Assembly: GCA_947846985.1 (NCBI GenBank)
Contig: CANTUZ010000008.1
Location: 42,240,817-42,304,816, forward strand
Length of the DNA: 64,000 nucleotides
DNA from: Fratercula arctica
Taxonomy: Eukaryota > Chordata > Aves > Charadriiformes > Alcidae
Direction of reading: 5' to 3'
Positions 35,201 through 47,500 of the stretch are shown in pieces (within the stretch, counting starts at the first letter, position 1; every line of letters begins with the position of its first letter). The translations under genes and the position numbers were made by a program. The notes under the pieces are model-generated. The model was not told the origin of the DNA. It made no database searches and was given only the letters and a program-made list of their open reading frames with translations.

Positions 35201-37414
35201 GAGCATTTGTTTAGGTGGAGTTCTGATGGCTCCGTGAGCTGCACGGGGAAAACAATTTGCCTTTGGGGACAAGTATCTAAAGATAAATTGATTTTTTGTG
35301 ATGCTCATACCTGAGTCACAGAGGGGTGGAAGTTCGGTGCGCTGCCCCCAGAAACGACCCCTGTGAAGTCAGCCGCCTGCCGCAGAGGAAGATTTGGACG
35401 ATATCCCCAGGCTCCCCACGCCTTTTGAAGAAAATTCAGAGTAAAGGGCAATACAACAGAGAAGAAATCGGAGGTGCTGGTGCATTTGGAGGCTGTGGAT
35501 GGCACATGGGGGCAATTTCCAGCCCCGGCGGTGCAGGGAGGGGAAGAAGCGGCGCTTTGCAAATCCACGAGCAAGGAGCTCTCTGAGCTACACGAGCCCC
35601 GCTTTATGAAGTGGGCAGCTTTGCCGACCATCTGGACTTGTTGTAGGTACTGGCTTTGTAGCATTAGATGGCCTTTTTTTGGTTTAGTTTCTTTTTCTTT
35701 GCGTGTGTGTGTGATACAGAGGAACGGCAGAGACGGTGCAGTGTGGTGCAGGCAAGGGGGGTGCCTAGGGGGGAGAGAAGCCAGCAGGGACGGCTCTGCG
35801 TATCCAGTGTTAGCAACACTTTCTCTCATCTCCCTCACATTTTCCAGTGCTCTTCAAAAGGCTAAATTTGGGGGAAAGTGACAGAACAGCAATTTAAGGA
35901 CTACTGGAGGTTTTCAGTGGCATAGAGCTTTGCTGTGAAGTGACGTATAGAGACAAACACTGGTCCTGGAGCGAGGATAAATTTATCACTGTGTCACAAT
36001 AGATAGTTAAATTTAAATGTGTGTCCAGTACTTGCCATTTCAGTAGGTTGCAATCAGCTTGAATTGATATTACCTGAATAAATCAGAGAGCTGAATAGCA
36101 CATCCATTTCTTATACGACAGAGCAGTGCACATTATCCGAGGGTGAAAGGAGTTGGTGCGGCAGCTCTGGATGGTGTTATTGTAACCACAGCTCAACACT
36201 GCAGTCTGAAAGAGCCAATTTTGGTATATTGTGGTCTTCTCCAAAATGGAAAATGCTTGCCACTGCAGTGCCCAAGCTGGTAAATTACTGTGCTTGCTTG
36301 CACAGAGCTCGCATAATCTGTTGAATGGCTACTGAGCAGCCGTACGTACCATCGTCTGCCCAGGCTGGCCCTGTTTGCATCACTGTGGATATGGCATCCT
36401 TCATAGTAATTAAAAATGACAACCAATTTGGTGCAGCTGCATTCGGTCTTGGGACAGGTCAGCCTTGGGCAACAAGAGCCCAAGGCTGTAGCACACTTCC
36501 CTGTGATATATCTGTGTTTTTTCCTACGGAAGTTTTTTTTCTTGTTGCTATTCCGGGTCGCACCTGGAGTGCGCTTTTGCAGTGGCTCTGCTGGCTGTCC
36601 CCACGCGCTGTGCTTGGGTTCGTGCTGTGCAGCCACCTCGGGGCCTGTGCTGAATTCCTTTGGGCTGAAACTCTGCTGGATGATGCGCTCCAAATCCCTG
36701 TTAAGGCTCTCTGCTCACAAGCATTTACTCCACAGGATTCGGTTGGACCTAGTCTGCATTAAAACTCCCCAGATGCATGTGCTGCGTGTGGCAGGCCCTG
36801 GGTGACGGTGTGTTTCATTTTTCAGGTCCCTCGGCATTGCTGAACTCCGTTAGCTAACGCAGGTGCAGGGGAAGGTGCCTGGAGCTGGGTAGTGTACATG
36901 CACCCCAGGACAGGTCCCATGTCCAGCGTGGGCAAAGGAGTGACTCCGGTTGTCTCTGCTTTTCCCGCACCAGGATATTTCCGTCCAACACGGTACAGGA
37001 GTGTCGGATGAAGGAGGAGGTCTCCTCGCGTGCTGTCTGTTCACTGTGGACAGCCTTGTGCTGCTTGCCATCCTCTCTGCTTATTGCTACTTGCTGAGAT
37101 ACTGAGAAAACCTCCATACTGAATCTACCTGATTTGATTTTGTTTATGGAAAAACAAACCGCTTCCCATTTTACGGCTCCATCGGCTTTGTAACGTCTTT
37201 CTTTTTGCTCAAGTTTGCAGTTCTTCTTACAGACATGTAGGGAGATAATCACATCTCTGCTTTCCTCTTCTCTTTTCAACCCACCATGAATCTTCTGTTG
37301 CTGTCCTGCCTCATTTGTTTCTTCCTCTGATTCTCCTCATTAAATAAATTGCAGCCAGAATGTCCTGTCAGATGAACAGTAAATTGATATATTGCAGCCC
37401 AAACTTCAAAAAGG
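32244..37414. other. Noncoding stretch, no gene recognised
   Basis: About 5 kb of unique sequence. Overlapping open frames (177 codons minus at 35305-35838, 166 codons minus at 36193-36693, 145 codons plus at 36325-36762) contradict each other and show no domain. A short GT tract lies near 35702-35712. Confidence 0.6.
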
Positions 37415-37570
37415 AAAAAAGAATTTAATTAGAGTGACCCATGTTTCTCATCCCACCAGGGTCAGGGATAAAATGACTATTGACTTAATTGGGAACAAGG
37501 CGCTGCTCCCCCTAATTTTGAGTTGCTTCTTTATTATCATTAATAATTTGGGTTTCCCTATTTGTATGGT
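37415..37570. promoter_or_regulatory. Candidate conserved noncoding element
   Basis: About 155 bp with four separate TAAT-type cores (tttaattagag at 37424, cttaattggg at 37483, cctaatttt at 37511, cattaataattt at 37539). The density of homeodomain-type sites in otherwise non-repetitive sequence resembles developmental enhancers. This is inference from motifs only. Confidence 0.25.
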
Positions 37571-40500
37571 GGACAGTCACGCCGGCTGGCCAAAATCTGC
37601 CCTCTTTGTTGGCATAATGGTTGGGGAAGCTTTGCGGCGATAGGCCAGCAACCTCCTTGATTGAGCTGGTACAGGGAAGTACCACTTCCATCGGGGGAAA
37701 TCAAAAGAAACCGCAATGTGGGGTAGGAAATAACATACCGAGCAGATATAACATGCATTCATTCGTCTGACATTTTTTTGGTGAAGTTCTGAAGAGAAAG
37801 CCATATGGAGATTATCTTGCTGTTTTATATATTGAAATACAGGAGCTCGGGGGCAGAATTGTAAATGATGCGGTTATGAGTTTACTCTGCACTCATAGGT
37901 ATGTTCCCGTATCTTGTTATATGGCTGCTCCTAGGAATCAAATATGTAAGTTTACATTGCACTCCTTCCGATGGCTGAAAGCCTTCGTTTTTTTAGATGA
38001 TGCTATACATCAGGTTTACAGTTCTCCTGGTAGTTTAAAGGAAAGCGAGAACATGCTCTCATGACTCTCAACAAGACCTTAAAACTCCCTGGCGCTCTCT
38101 TTTCCTGGAGGACAAGATATATTCTGGTCATCTACAAGCGTATGTTCTTCAGCGACTGCAATTTTTGGTGCTGTCTGGAAAGCAAGGCCACTTATTTTGA
38201 TAGAGAGAGGGTTTCCGTCCTTCTTGACTGTAGGACAAAAAAAGAAAAGAGTACTTCAGTTCTGTTTTCCTCTTCAGCATATACACTGTGTCCTTACACA
38301 GTAACCGTGTTATTCCCTTTTGCTCCCGAAACACCTTTTCCTTTCAGTTGCTTTCTGTTGTGGAAGCGTTTCTGGCGCTCCACGCTGCAGCATCTTTGTT
38401 CTGCAAACAACAGTGACCTAGAGGCGACGCTGGAGCCGGATTCCAAACCCTTCACTGAAAAAAGGGAAGGGCAAACTTTGCACTTATATGTTAGTGCATG
38501 AGTCATGATCTAAAGCACATCACCGGCTGGAGTTTTGTTTGGTTTTCTATCACGCATCCTGACTTTGTCACGTTCCCGTGATCCGATGGAGCAGAAATGA
38601 AGAATAAGTTGTGTATCTGGAGGGCACCTCCGTCCTGGCTGAACTTTGCTGCAAACACGCATGTCCATGTCGCTGGCAGAAGACATGTGCTTGTGGGCAC
38701 CTCCGGGGCTTCTGCTGCGGCCACAGCGTCAGGAGCCGGCCGATGTCTTCGTGGTCTATTTGTCACCCTGAGACTAAACCAAAGAAGCGAGAGGAAATGA
38801 ATAAATGTTAATACGTGCTGGTTTAATTGAGAAGCACTGTTTTCATCAACTGCTGTTTGAAGAACAGGCTTAAGTATGTTTGTAAGCTCAAACAAATGTT
38901 GGCTTTTTAAAGCTGTTGCACAAATACAATGATGTTGCTGTTTAGAGCTGTGAACTGTTCAGAGCCCGAAATCCATGGGTGAATAATGTGGCTGTGATTC
39001 AGTAAAGCCTATTAAAGGTCATATTTTTCCACTCAGTAGCTTAAGCCAAGCTTAAGCCAAGTCAGCCTTCAAATCCTGACTCCTGCACCTTATTTTGTGG
39101 TAGCGCCAGCACTGCAGCACCCAGCCTTCTGCGCTGTGTGGCAGAAGCAGAAGCGATCTCCATCTCCTTCCCGTTCTCATGTGCATGAATATGTTTTTCC
39201 TCCAGACCTGGCGAAGGCCTCACCTCTGCTTTGAGGAGCAGGAAGAGCTTGTTCTACGCGCTGCTGAGGGAGTCTGGCTCTTCCTGCCGCTTTTCTCACC
39301 ATCCTCAACACAGAGGAGTCTTGGGGCAATAATTATAATTATCACCTGGGAGGATGTGATCTCTGAAAGCAAAACTGAGAGTTGTGTTTAAAAATATTTG
39401 AGAAAACTCCTTCTGCTTTCCCAGGGAAACCAGCTGAGACATCCCAGCGTCCTGAAGCTCAAGTGACATTCACCTTAGAAACATTTTTAGAATTATTGTT
39501 AGGTGAAATCAAGGATGTTTCTGTAAATTAATTACACTTGAGAGGTAAAGTGCAACACAATTTAAAAGTTAGAAACCAGAGGAGCTTTTCAGGGTTGGTG
39601 GAAAAGTCTGAAGGCTGTGGACCTGCTTTGAAATGTCATTATGGTTCCTTGGCTTCTGTCTTACAGAAAAGTTTGTGCCTAATCCAGCAGGCAGGTAGGA
39701 AAGATAAGACCTGTTAACTCCAAGGAGTAGCTGGAAAACCTTGAACAAGTGTGCTTTGGGAAGGAGTGCATATCAATAAATAAACATGACTTGAGGAGGT
39801 GAGTTCGTGCGCAGCAGTATGCATACCGAGCCTCGCTGCCTCGGCCTCCCCGCGCAAACCCCAAATAGAGTTGTTTCTTCAGAGATATTATGGTCGAGGT
39901 ACGGGAATTAGGACGTCCTTGAGTTCAAAGTGAAATCCCAGCTTGAAAGCAGGATATGAAGGTCCTTACGTTCTGGTTAATTAATTCTTGTGATTTCCTA
40001 TGGAAATGGCCCTTTTGTTATTTCATCGGTAGCAAAATTAAAATGTGGCTCCTGCTTAATAGCAAGAACAATAAGCTCATTGTGATATGCCATATAACAC
40101 TAACCTTTCTTACATGTAACCACGGATCCAGATCTCTGATGTTGGGCGTAGCATGCCGATTATGCTGTCAGACCTTTGCAAACCGGTTTTCTCTAACTGA
40201 GATAAAACCTGGAAAAACAGCCCATCCTGTAGCTCTGATCTCCCAGGAAGAGGGGACAAGCATCCCTTGTCGCAGCGCGAGGATGCTCGAGGCGATGCAT
40301 ATATTTGTGTAGCGCCTTCCACCCTCCTCCCCGCCGTAACCAGGGTTTATTTTAACCTACTCGGGGCTCAAGAGCCAGCAAAAACCTTTTATGTGTGAAG
40401 TGCAGCATTGAGCCACCGCCGCTGGCTCTGGGTTTGAACTGCCACGGGTTCTGTCTGCGCACAGACCACCATTGATTTGGCCGGCACAGATGCCGATTCA

Positions 40501-40914
40501 CGGGGAAGGGGCTGGCTAACAGCACCCGCGGCTGGGGATTGTGCTGAGCGCCCGCGCTCGGTGTCTTTCCCCTGGGGAAAAATGGGCCACTTCAGAAGCG
40601 TTTGTATATCAAGCCCCAGCTGAGGGGCAGGGAAACAGAAACCTGAGTATGGGCGCTTTCTTGTTTTAAAAGCGTGCGAGAAGGGAGTTTTTGTGACTCC
40701 GGGCAGATTAATTTCACTTTTTTGTTGTATTTTTTCCTCCCCTCTTACTAGTGCATTTAGCAAGGTTAAATCGAAATGCAAGAAGCTGCTTCGTGTGGTC
40801 AGGCTGCATCGGGTATTTCAGGCGGCCCCGGCTGTGACCAGCAGTAGCTGCAGAAATCTAAACTGGGCAAAGCCCCTCTGTCTGCAGAGACCATCAGCAC
40901 CTCCCGAGGGTAGT
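37571..40914. other. Noncoding stretch, no gene recognised
   Basis: Unique sequence. A short perfect duplication of gcttaagccaa lies at 39039-39060. The 146-codon plus frame at 38061-38501 overlaps minus-strand frames and is unrecognised. Confidence 0.6.
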
Positions 40915-41139
40915 CGTTTTCAAGTAAATAATCCCAGGTAACTGTTTATTTTCATTAGTCATTTTCAAGTAAATAATCCCAGGTAACTGTTTATTTTCAT
41001 TAGTCATTTTCAAGTAAATAATCCCAGATAATTGTTTATTTTCATTAGTCATTTTCAAGTAAATAATCCCAGGTAACTGTTTATTTTCATTAGTCATTTT
41101 CAAGTAAATAATCCCAGATAATTGTTTATTTTCATAACA
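40915..41139. repeat. Minisatellite, 5 x 45 bp with A/B variants
   Basis: Five head-to-tail units of 45 bp start at 40915, 40960, 41005, 41050 and 41095; the last is incomplete at its right end. Units 1, 2 and 4 carry the variant ccaggtaactg and units 3 and 5 carry ccagataattg. The order A-A-B-A-B points to duplication of a 90-bp A-B dimer. Because 45 is a multiple of three and the unit lacks stops in one minus-strand phase, a 95-codon frame (40894-41178) runs through it as 15-residue repeats (MTNENKQLPGIIYLK-like). No flanking exon supports coding. Confidence 0.97.
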
Positions 41140-42876
41140 AACAACATCAGGAAAGTTTAGAAGATACATCAACCTCATTTCCCAGGCGCTTTGACTTGCA
41201 GGATATGTAAAAACTGGTGGAGAAGCAATTGGGTGTGCGTGTTGCTTTTCAGAAATCGTAGCTTTTCTTTCTTCGGTTGCACATTTATGTTGGGTAAATA
41301 ATCTTTATGCATAGGCTTTCATGGCCAAAGGAAAATCTTTGTGAAAGATGACGATAGAATACTAGATGGTCTTCTGAAGTCTGTAGATAACCCAAAGCCA
41401 CAGTGCTAAGGTGTGTGTGAGAAGGGGGGAATTGGGGGCTGGGGGCAGTTTCTCTACATGCACGGGGAGGGTCTCACTTCACTGCTGGAGGGTGCTGGGG
41501 AATGGAGAGGAGCTGCTGTTTTAGGAAGATTTTGGCCATGCTTCCCCCAGTAGAGAAGGTGGACAGGCCCAGTTCTGGGGAGCGGGGAAGGTGGGGTTTA
41601 CGTTGCTCAGCACCCACAGCATTCAAGGCCAGAGAAGGAGAGAGTAAGCACTGGTGTAAATTCAGCAAACAGGGCGGTGTGGGTGTTGAACAAAACAGTG
41701 GTTCAGATTTGGAGGCTGGCAAGGGTCGGTTCTGCGTAGGGCAGCCCAGAGAACCTGCGGGGTCTGCTGGCAGGGGCGCTGGGTAAAGGGGACGTTGGGG
41801 AGGGGAAGGGAGGCAGCAGTCTCGGGAGGGCTTTCGGGAAAGCAGAGCGATGCGCAATATTTGGGCGGTCTGGTAAAAAGACAAATGAGCGTTAAACTGT
41901 AAAACCCCATGACTACTAACAGCCGCCCGCCCCAAGTGCTCTGCGGAGAGCCGTGGTGGTGATTTTCCCACCCTGTTTTTTTTTTTAATGTGTTGTTCCA
42001 GAAGGAGGAAGGCAATGCCCCAAGTGTAGTGCAAAATAAAACAGAGCAGTTTTTGATTGCGCCGCACAGTCAAGTGGAAAAATGAGATAACTGGGACTGC
42101 AGTTGAAGGCACATGTGAGCCAAACCAAAGAGGAGTCTGGCTCCAGGTCGTGTGGCGGAGCGCTTGGGGCTCCCTTCAGGAAGGGAGGTGACTGAGGTCT
42201 GCTCAGCAGCCTCCAACAAGGAAAGCTGATCAGAAAAAGTGAATTTTTTGTAGACTTTAGAGTGGCTGTGCTCTTTCGAATCTGCCTTAAGTGTCTGAAG
42301 TTCAGCTGCTCGTTAGGGTGATGGCCAGGGATCTACGTCCTTTACTTACAAGAATGCTGGGGCTTATACAAGATTAGCCGTGCTGGTGTCAGAGAAGAAA
42401 AATCAGCAGATCATATAACTAGATTCTTTTCGACATGTTGGTAGGAAAGACTTCCAGTATTTTTTTTCCTTCCCCCAGCACCAAATTACTCAGGATGTCT
42501 GTGAAATAAAACTGAGTCATAGTGTTTACTCCCTGTGAAAACTAATGCTCGTTTTTCCCCTTCCCTGAGGTTATGGCTTTGCAAAGGCCGATGCGTGAGC
42601 GTTACTTGCTCCTTCGGCCCCCGCGTGTGGGAATGCGCTGGCAGAAACAGCTGGGGGTGATAGAGGCTGCTCTTCCCTCCGACGGCCACCCATGGCCCTG
42701 CTGCTGAGCCCAATGGCAGCGGAGTGTGGAAATAAGGATGGAGAGAGAAAATACTGCCTGTGAAGGCTCTGGTTAGACTTTGGGTAATGTGCTTTATTTA
42801 CCGATTTTGGTGTAGAGATAGTCAGCAACAGCAGGAGAAGCGATACGCTCTTCCAGGAAGATAGAGACGCCTGTAC
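41140..42876. other. Noncoding stretch with long minus-strand open frame
   Basis: Includes a G-rich patch near 41424-41450 and a 212-codon minus-strand frame (41474-42112) with no recognised domain, overlapped by other frames. It is treated as chance openness in GC-rich DNA. Confidence 0.5.
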
Positions 42877-43007
42877 CCGGGGCTGGGAAACAGCGGTGCT
42901 CCGGGAGAGGCGTCCCGGCAGGCGAGCCCAGCCCGGCACGGTCGCCCGCTCCGCGCTCTGCCTGGGCTCCTCTGACGAACGGCAGCACAGCCCTGTTCGC
43001 GGTGCAG
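42877..43007. promoter_or_regulatory. Small CpG-dense patch
   Basis: By eye about 16 CpG in roughly 130 bp, including CCCGGCACGGTCGCCCGCTC. It is too short for a typical promoter island. It lies within the longest open frame of the window (232 codons, minus, 42571-43269), whose openness is partly explained by this composition. Confidence 0.35.
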
Positions 43008-46000
43008 TACTGACCACCCTGAGGTCTAAAACCCTGCTCAGACATGAACAAATATTTTGTAGGTCAATAGGCACTGGCAGCATCTGGTGAGTTGTGCTAA
43101 AATGACGCTTAAAATGAGGGGCGGCATCAGAACTGGGCCAAAAATAGGGCTCTTTTTTTTGGAAGGACTTCTTTGAAAGTGAAGTGATGCAATAGCCAAA
43201 AATGAAGTCAGAACAAGGGCACGGTGCCTCGGCAAGGGCTGGAGGTCTTGCAGAGCTGTGGTCTCCCAAGAAGTTGTGGGCTCCCTGGTTCCTGGAGAGA
43301 AGCAGGGTGCCGTGCGTGGGGGCTTCCCCCCGCCATGGGCATTTGTACTTACGGCATGTGCTCTCCTCTCTGCAATCTTCCTTCCCCTTCTTAAATTAGG
43401 ACCACCCATCCCCAGCGCGTCTTGCCCTCTCTCGTGTTGTGCAGCGTTACTTCAGTCTATGGGGAAATTCAAGGGAACAAAATGCCGTATTTTTCATGAA
43501 TTATCCCTGAAAAAATACTATCCCTTTTTTTTTTTTTTTGGCAAGCTACCTTTTGCAGGGCTGCGGAATCCTGAGCGGTGTTTGTGGGTGAGGCAGGTAT
43601 TCCCCACAGGCTGATGTTTTTAGTGTCACTCCTATTCTAAGCACCCAAACGCGCAGAAAACCAATGAAGCCCAAACACATTATGCAACTTCTGACCTTGA
43701 TCAGGTTCAAAATTATCTTAAACATTAAACAGTGGCAAGCGTGACTTTTATTGTGGGAAGTATTTTATGCTGCATTCAAGCATGATTGCTGTAGTCTGGG
43801 GTCCGGGTTTGGCTTTATTACGCTCCAAGTCTTTCAAGTTAATTTATCAAAATGACATACAGCTCTTGGGGGCAGTTCTGTGGTATATGATTGACTAAAT
43901 AATACTCTGAATTTCTGAAAGGCTTTTAAAGTTCATTGCTTTCACACCAGGTGTATTTGTTGTTCTAATGCAGGTCACTTCCTCTCGTAGTCGCGCCATC
44001 CTCCAAGCAGAGCCCAGTACAAACAGTTTCTAATGACATAAATTGGATTGCAGGGTTGAACAGCCATGTCTGAAAAGGGTTTTTTTCTTATCTAAATGCT
44101 ATCGAGCCAGTTGTTTTGTTTGCTTTTGACACGCACATCCATTTTCAGATTAAATGGCGAATTTTGGTAAGAGGTTTGGAAGCAGCCGTTGATTTGCGGA
44201 GTGGCTGCAGGCGTCGTAATATCCTTCTCGCTTGATTTGAAATTCACCCGTCTCTTTCAGTAGAAAATGAAATAACTTTTTAGAACTTTAAAGTGTTACT
44301 CATGGCACGGTATTTTAATTGTTTTCAGTTCCCAGCTACTAATGAAAGAGCATGAAAATTGAGCGTCCTGTTATAAAGATATTTGTATTTCAGAAAAAAG
44401 CTGAAGAGGAAAGGATGAGGAGGAGAGGTAGCCGGGGCAGCGCTGGTGAGGGCAGCAATGCGAGGAAGCCCACTTCTGTTATTCAGGCGCCCTATCCTCC
44501 GCATTATGTGGACTTTTTTTTGATCAAACACTGTTGGGTTGGGTTTTTTTTAGAGAAACACGTATTTTTTGAAGCCAGACATTTTGTGGCAGCGCATCAG
44601 CTCTGATGGATTTCCAGCGGAACAGAGGTCCCTGCCCAGTGCAGCTGGAAGGGATGGCTCTACTGGGGCCAAACCTCGTGCCCTGCCAGCCCAGTGGGCG
44701 ACAGGCACCTGGCAGTGTCACATCTGGAGCCTGGGCAAATGCTTGGGTCTCAAAACTTAGCTTTGGGCTTAACAGATACCGCTGACATCGTTTCGGGATG
44801 GGGCTCACTTCTGTTTCTTCCCAGGGAACATCAGCATTTCTAGCTCCTTAAATTCCAAAATAGGACGTCAGGCAGAAATTCCAGTTTTTGACAAGTTTTT
44901 TGTCTTTACACCTAAGAAAAGGCAAGTTTCATATTGTATTAGGGCATCTGGCAGGAGTTTATTCATTCCCCTTCCCCAGCGGTCCATGGTTGCTACTGTA
45001 CTTCGCTAAGCGATGATGTAGTTGCGTGAAGAGTTTTCTTCCCTCCAAACCCTGCTTTCTAATCTTTTTCTAGCAGCCCACCTCAAAAGAGAATAGTTAT
45101 CTCAGGAATGTGCCAAGGGCTGGGTAAGGGCCGAAGGGAGTAGAAAGTCAGAGAAGAGGCGCCTCAGGAACAAAGTGGGTTAGACTGGGGGGAAGAAGTG
45201 GAGAACAGGCTCAAAGGTGTGGAGAAGTGGAGTTGCCCGAGCCACGATTTCCTTTTTACTCTGAAGTAGAACTCACAGCCTGGCGTAGCTCCCATTGTGT
45301 GTTACACGCCGTATTAGCAGACAACACACTGCAAGCGTTGGCCGCGTACCGTCGAAGGTCAGCACAGCTTGATGACTGGGTGAACAGCTGTATTGCTGTA
45401 ACAATTTCTATTTCAGAAAAGATAATGAAGCGTTTGTGAAGGCTTGAGAACAAGGTTGAGAGGAGAAGCTGTTCACGCCAGGCGATATGCTGAGCAATAA
45501 GGGAGCCTGGGGTACGGTGACACGCTGCTTTCAAACCTTCCCAGAGCCGAAATGAGGTGCTGAGAGTGCTTGGCACTAGGACGTGATGGTGTCAGTTTGG
45601 AGGTCTGTGATCATATGCAAGGTGACTTGGAATTGAGACAAGGTGATGTGATACCATCCCTGCCTGAGTGAATACATCCTGGGTTTTGTAACCTCGGCAC
45701 GCATAGAAAGCCAGAATCGCTATCACTTGCAAACAAATACGCTTACTATAAGTAACAGAAAAATATAAGCTCAGTAAGAATTGTGGGAGTAGCTTTTGAA
45801 GACCACACATGGAGATTAAGCTGGCTCCAGCTGACATTAATAGGAGGGGTGTAGTCATTCTTTTCATCCCTTCTCCTAAGTACAGATGCCTTCTGAGATA
45901 CCTCGATGAACATTTCTGCAATCCTCCCGAGGGTGACATCTGCTCCTGGTAGGAGCCTCCAAAATTGTAGGTTTCCTTTACTACAACTGTGCATTCTGTA

Positions 46001-47500
46001 GAGTCTGCTAAATCTTGGTTGCTTAGTTGAAAATGGGAAGTTTTAGTTGGGTGACTGCAGAGTGTGTGGGATTGGTGATGTAATCAAAGGAGCCATGCGT
46101 TGTGTCCGTCACACAAATCTCTCTGACCACTTTTCAAGCAAATTTTTCAATGTCTGTGCCTGCCGCAAGTCTAAAAGTCAATGCCCCGTGACATGCTCCA
46201 CTTAGGATCCTTTGGCATTTGCACTGTCTGCAACTGCTGCAGTAGGTTAGAGCGTATGCTGCTCAACCGGGCAGCACGGCTAATCTGACCATAAATGTGT
46301 ATTTTAAGCGTAGCTGTTGCATTGCATTAACGTTGTTTGTCTTGCAATGGTAGCCCTGCGTTGGCACGTGACATGAGCGATATTAATGATGTGTGAAAGG
46401 CAGGGCTTTTTAAGGGGCCATGCTGGTGCAAAGTCGAGTGTGGTGTAATTAGAGCAGTCTCTGGTCTGCTGATAAAGTAAAGGCAGCTGATTGCCAGCGT
46501 TTTCATTTTCTTAGTCTCTCTTACTCATCAAAGACCTTGCTCAGCTTGGTGAACGTATCCCTTTCAGGATAAGGCAGCTTGTGCGGAAGCATTTTCAAGA
46601 TTAATTTCCACTTATTCTGAAGAGAGTTAGGGAAGTTAAAACAAACATGTAGATTCCTGTTATTTTTCCAGGCATATTTGTCCACTGTGGCTGTTTCTAA
46701 GATGCAGAAGTGGTAGGTAACGTAGTTGTAGAAACAGAGAATCTTTAAACTGTCAAAATATAAAGGCAGAAGTTGCATCACCGAGGAAGGAGGGTGAGCC
46801 GAGCCATGGCCATGGGGACCCCAGGGGCTCGGTGTCGTGCGTTACTCGCACTGAGACAAGCCCGTGGGCAATTCAGCATCGCAGGACGTGAAGCCCAGCA
46901 CCGAAAGGCACAGGCATGTGGAGCGGGACGGGCGGCTGCTCTCGCTCGATGGGGGCTGGGAGATGCGGTGCCAGAGCAGGGGAGTGATGCTGAGATGCAG
47001 CGACGGCCACCTCCCGTTGACACCCTATAGGCTGGCTTGACCTCTAGTTTTCGAGAGAAAATAACGTACGGCACACCACTGTGGAAAAGCTGCCAAGCTG
47101 CAGCGACGACAGGTGCAGATAAGGAGGCTGAGTGAATGAAGCCTCTGTTTTTTAATGAAAAAACCATGCAGCGTGTTGAACAAAGCCAGCCTCTTCCCAC
47201 GTACAAGGCCCATTAGGAACTTTTCAGCTATCATTTATTTAGACAGGAAGTATATTCTCCTTTTACAGTAATTTATTGGCCGTTTTATAAAGGTTGCTAG
47301 TTAAATTTGTTGGAGTGGGAGGACTGAAAAATGGAGACGAACAAGCAGCTAACTGAAAAGCCAGCCCTTCTCGCATGAACCATGGTCCGTACTGTTTTCC
47401 AAACAGGAACGTTAATAACAGAGTCAGTTATTTCTGGATGGTTTTCTTTCAGCTTGTTGGAAGCCACATCATTCCTGTGCCACTCCACAGACTCTTACGA
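43008..47500. other. Noncoding stretch, no gene recognised
   Basis: Unique sequence with a run of 15 T (43525-43539). The segment 43640-44180 is AT-rich and repeat-free and might hold conserved noncoding sequence, but nothing specific can be shown. Open frames are short. Confidence 0.55.
43525..43539. repeat. Poly-T run (15 T)
   Basis: An uninterrupted run of 15 T after tccc. No retroelement body is attached. Confidence 0.85.

Noticed and set aside
36854..37279. A 141-codon minus-strand frame with mixed composition.
   Set aside because: No family is recognised, another phase is open over the same bases, and no splice or promoter context is visible.
40894..41178. The minisatellite as a gene for a protein with 15-residue repeats.
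   Set aside because: The frame is open only because the 45-bp unit lacks stops in that phase. There is no coding context on either side.
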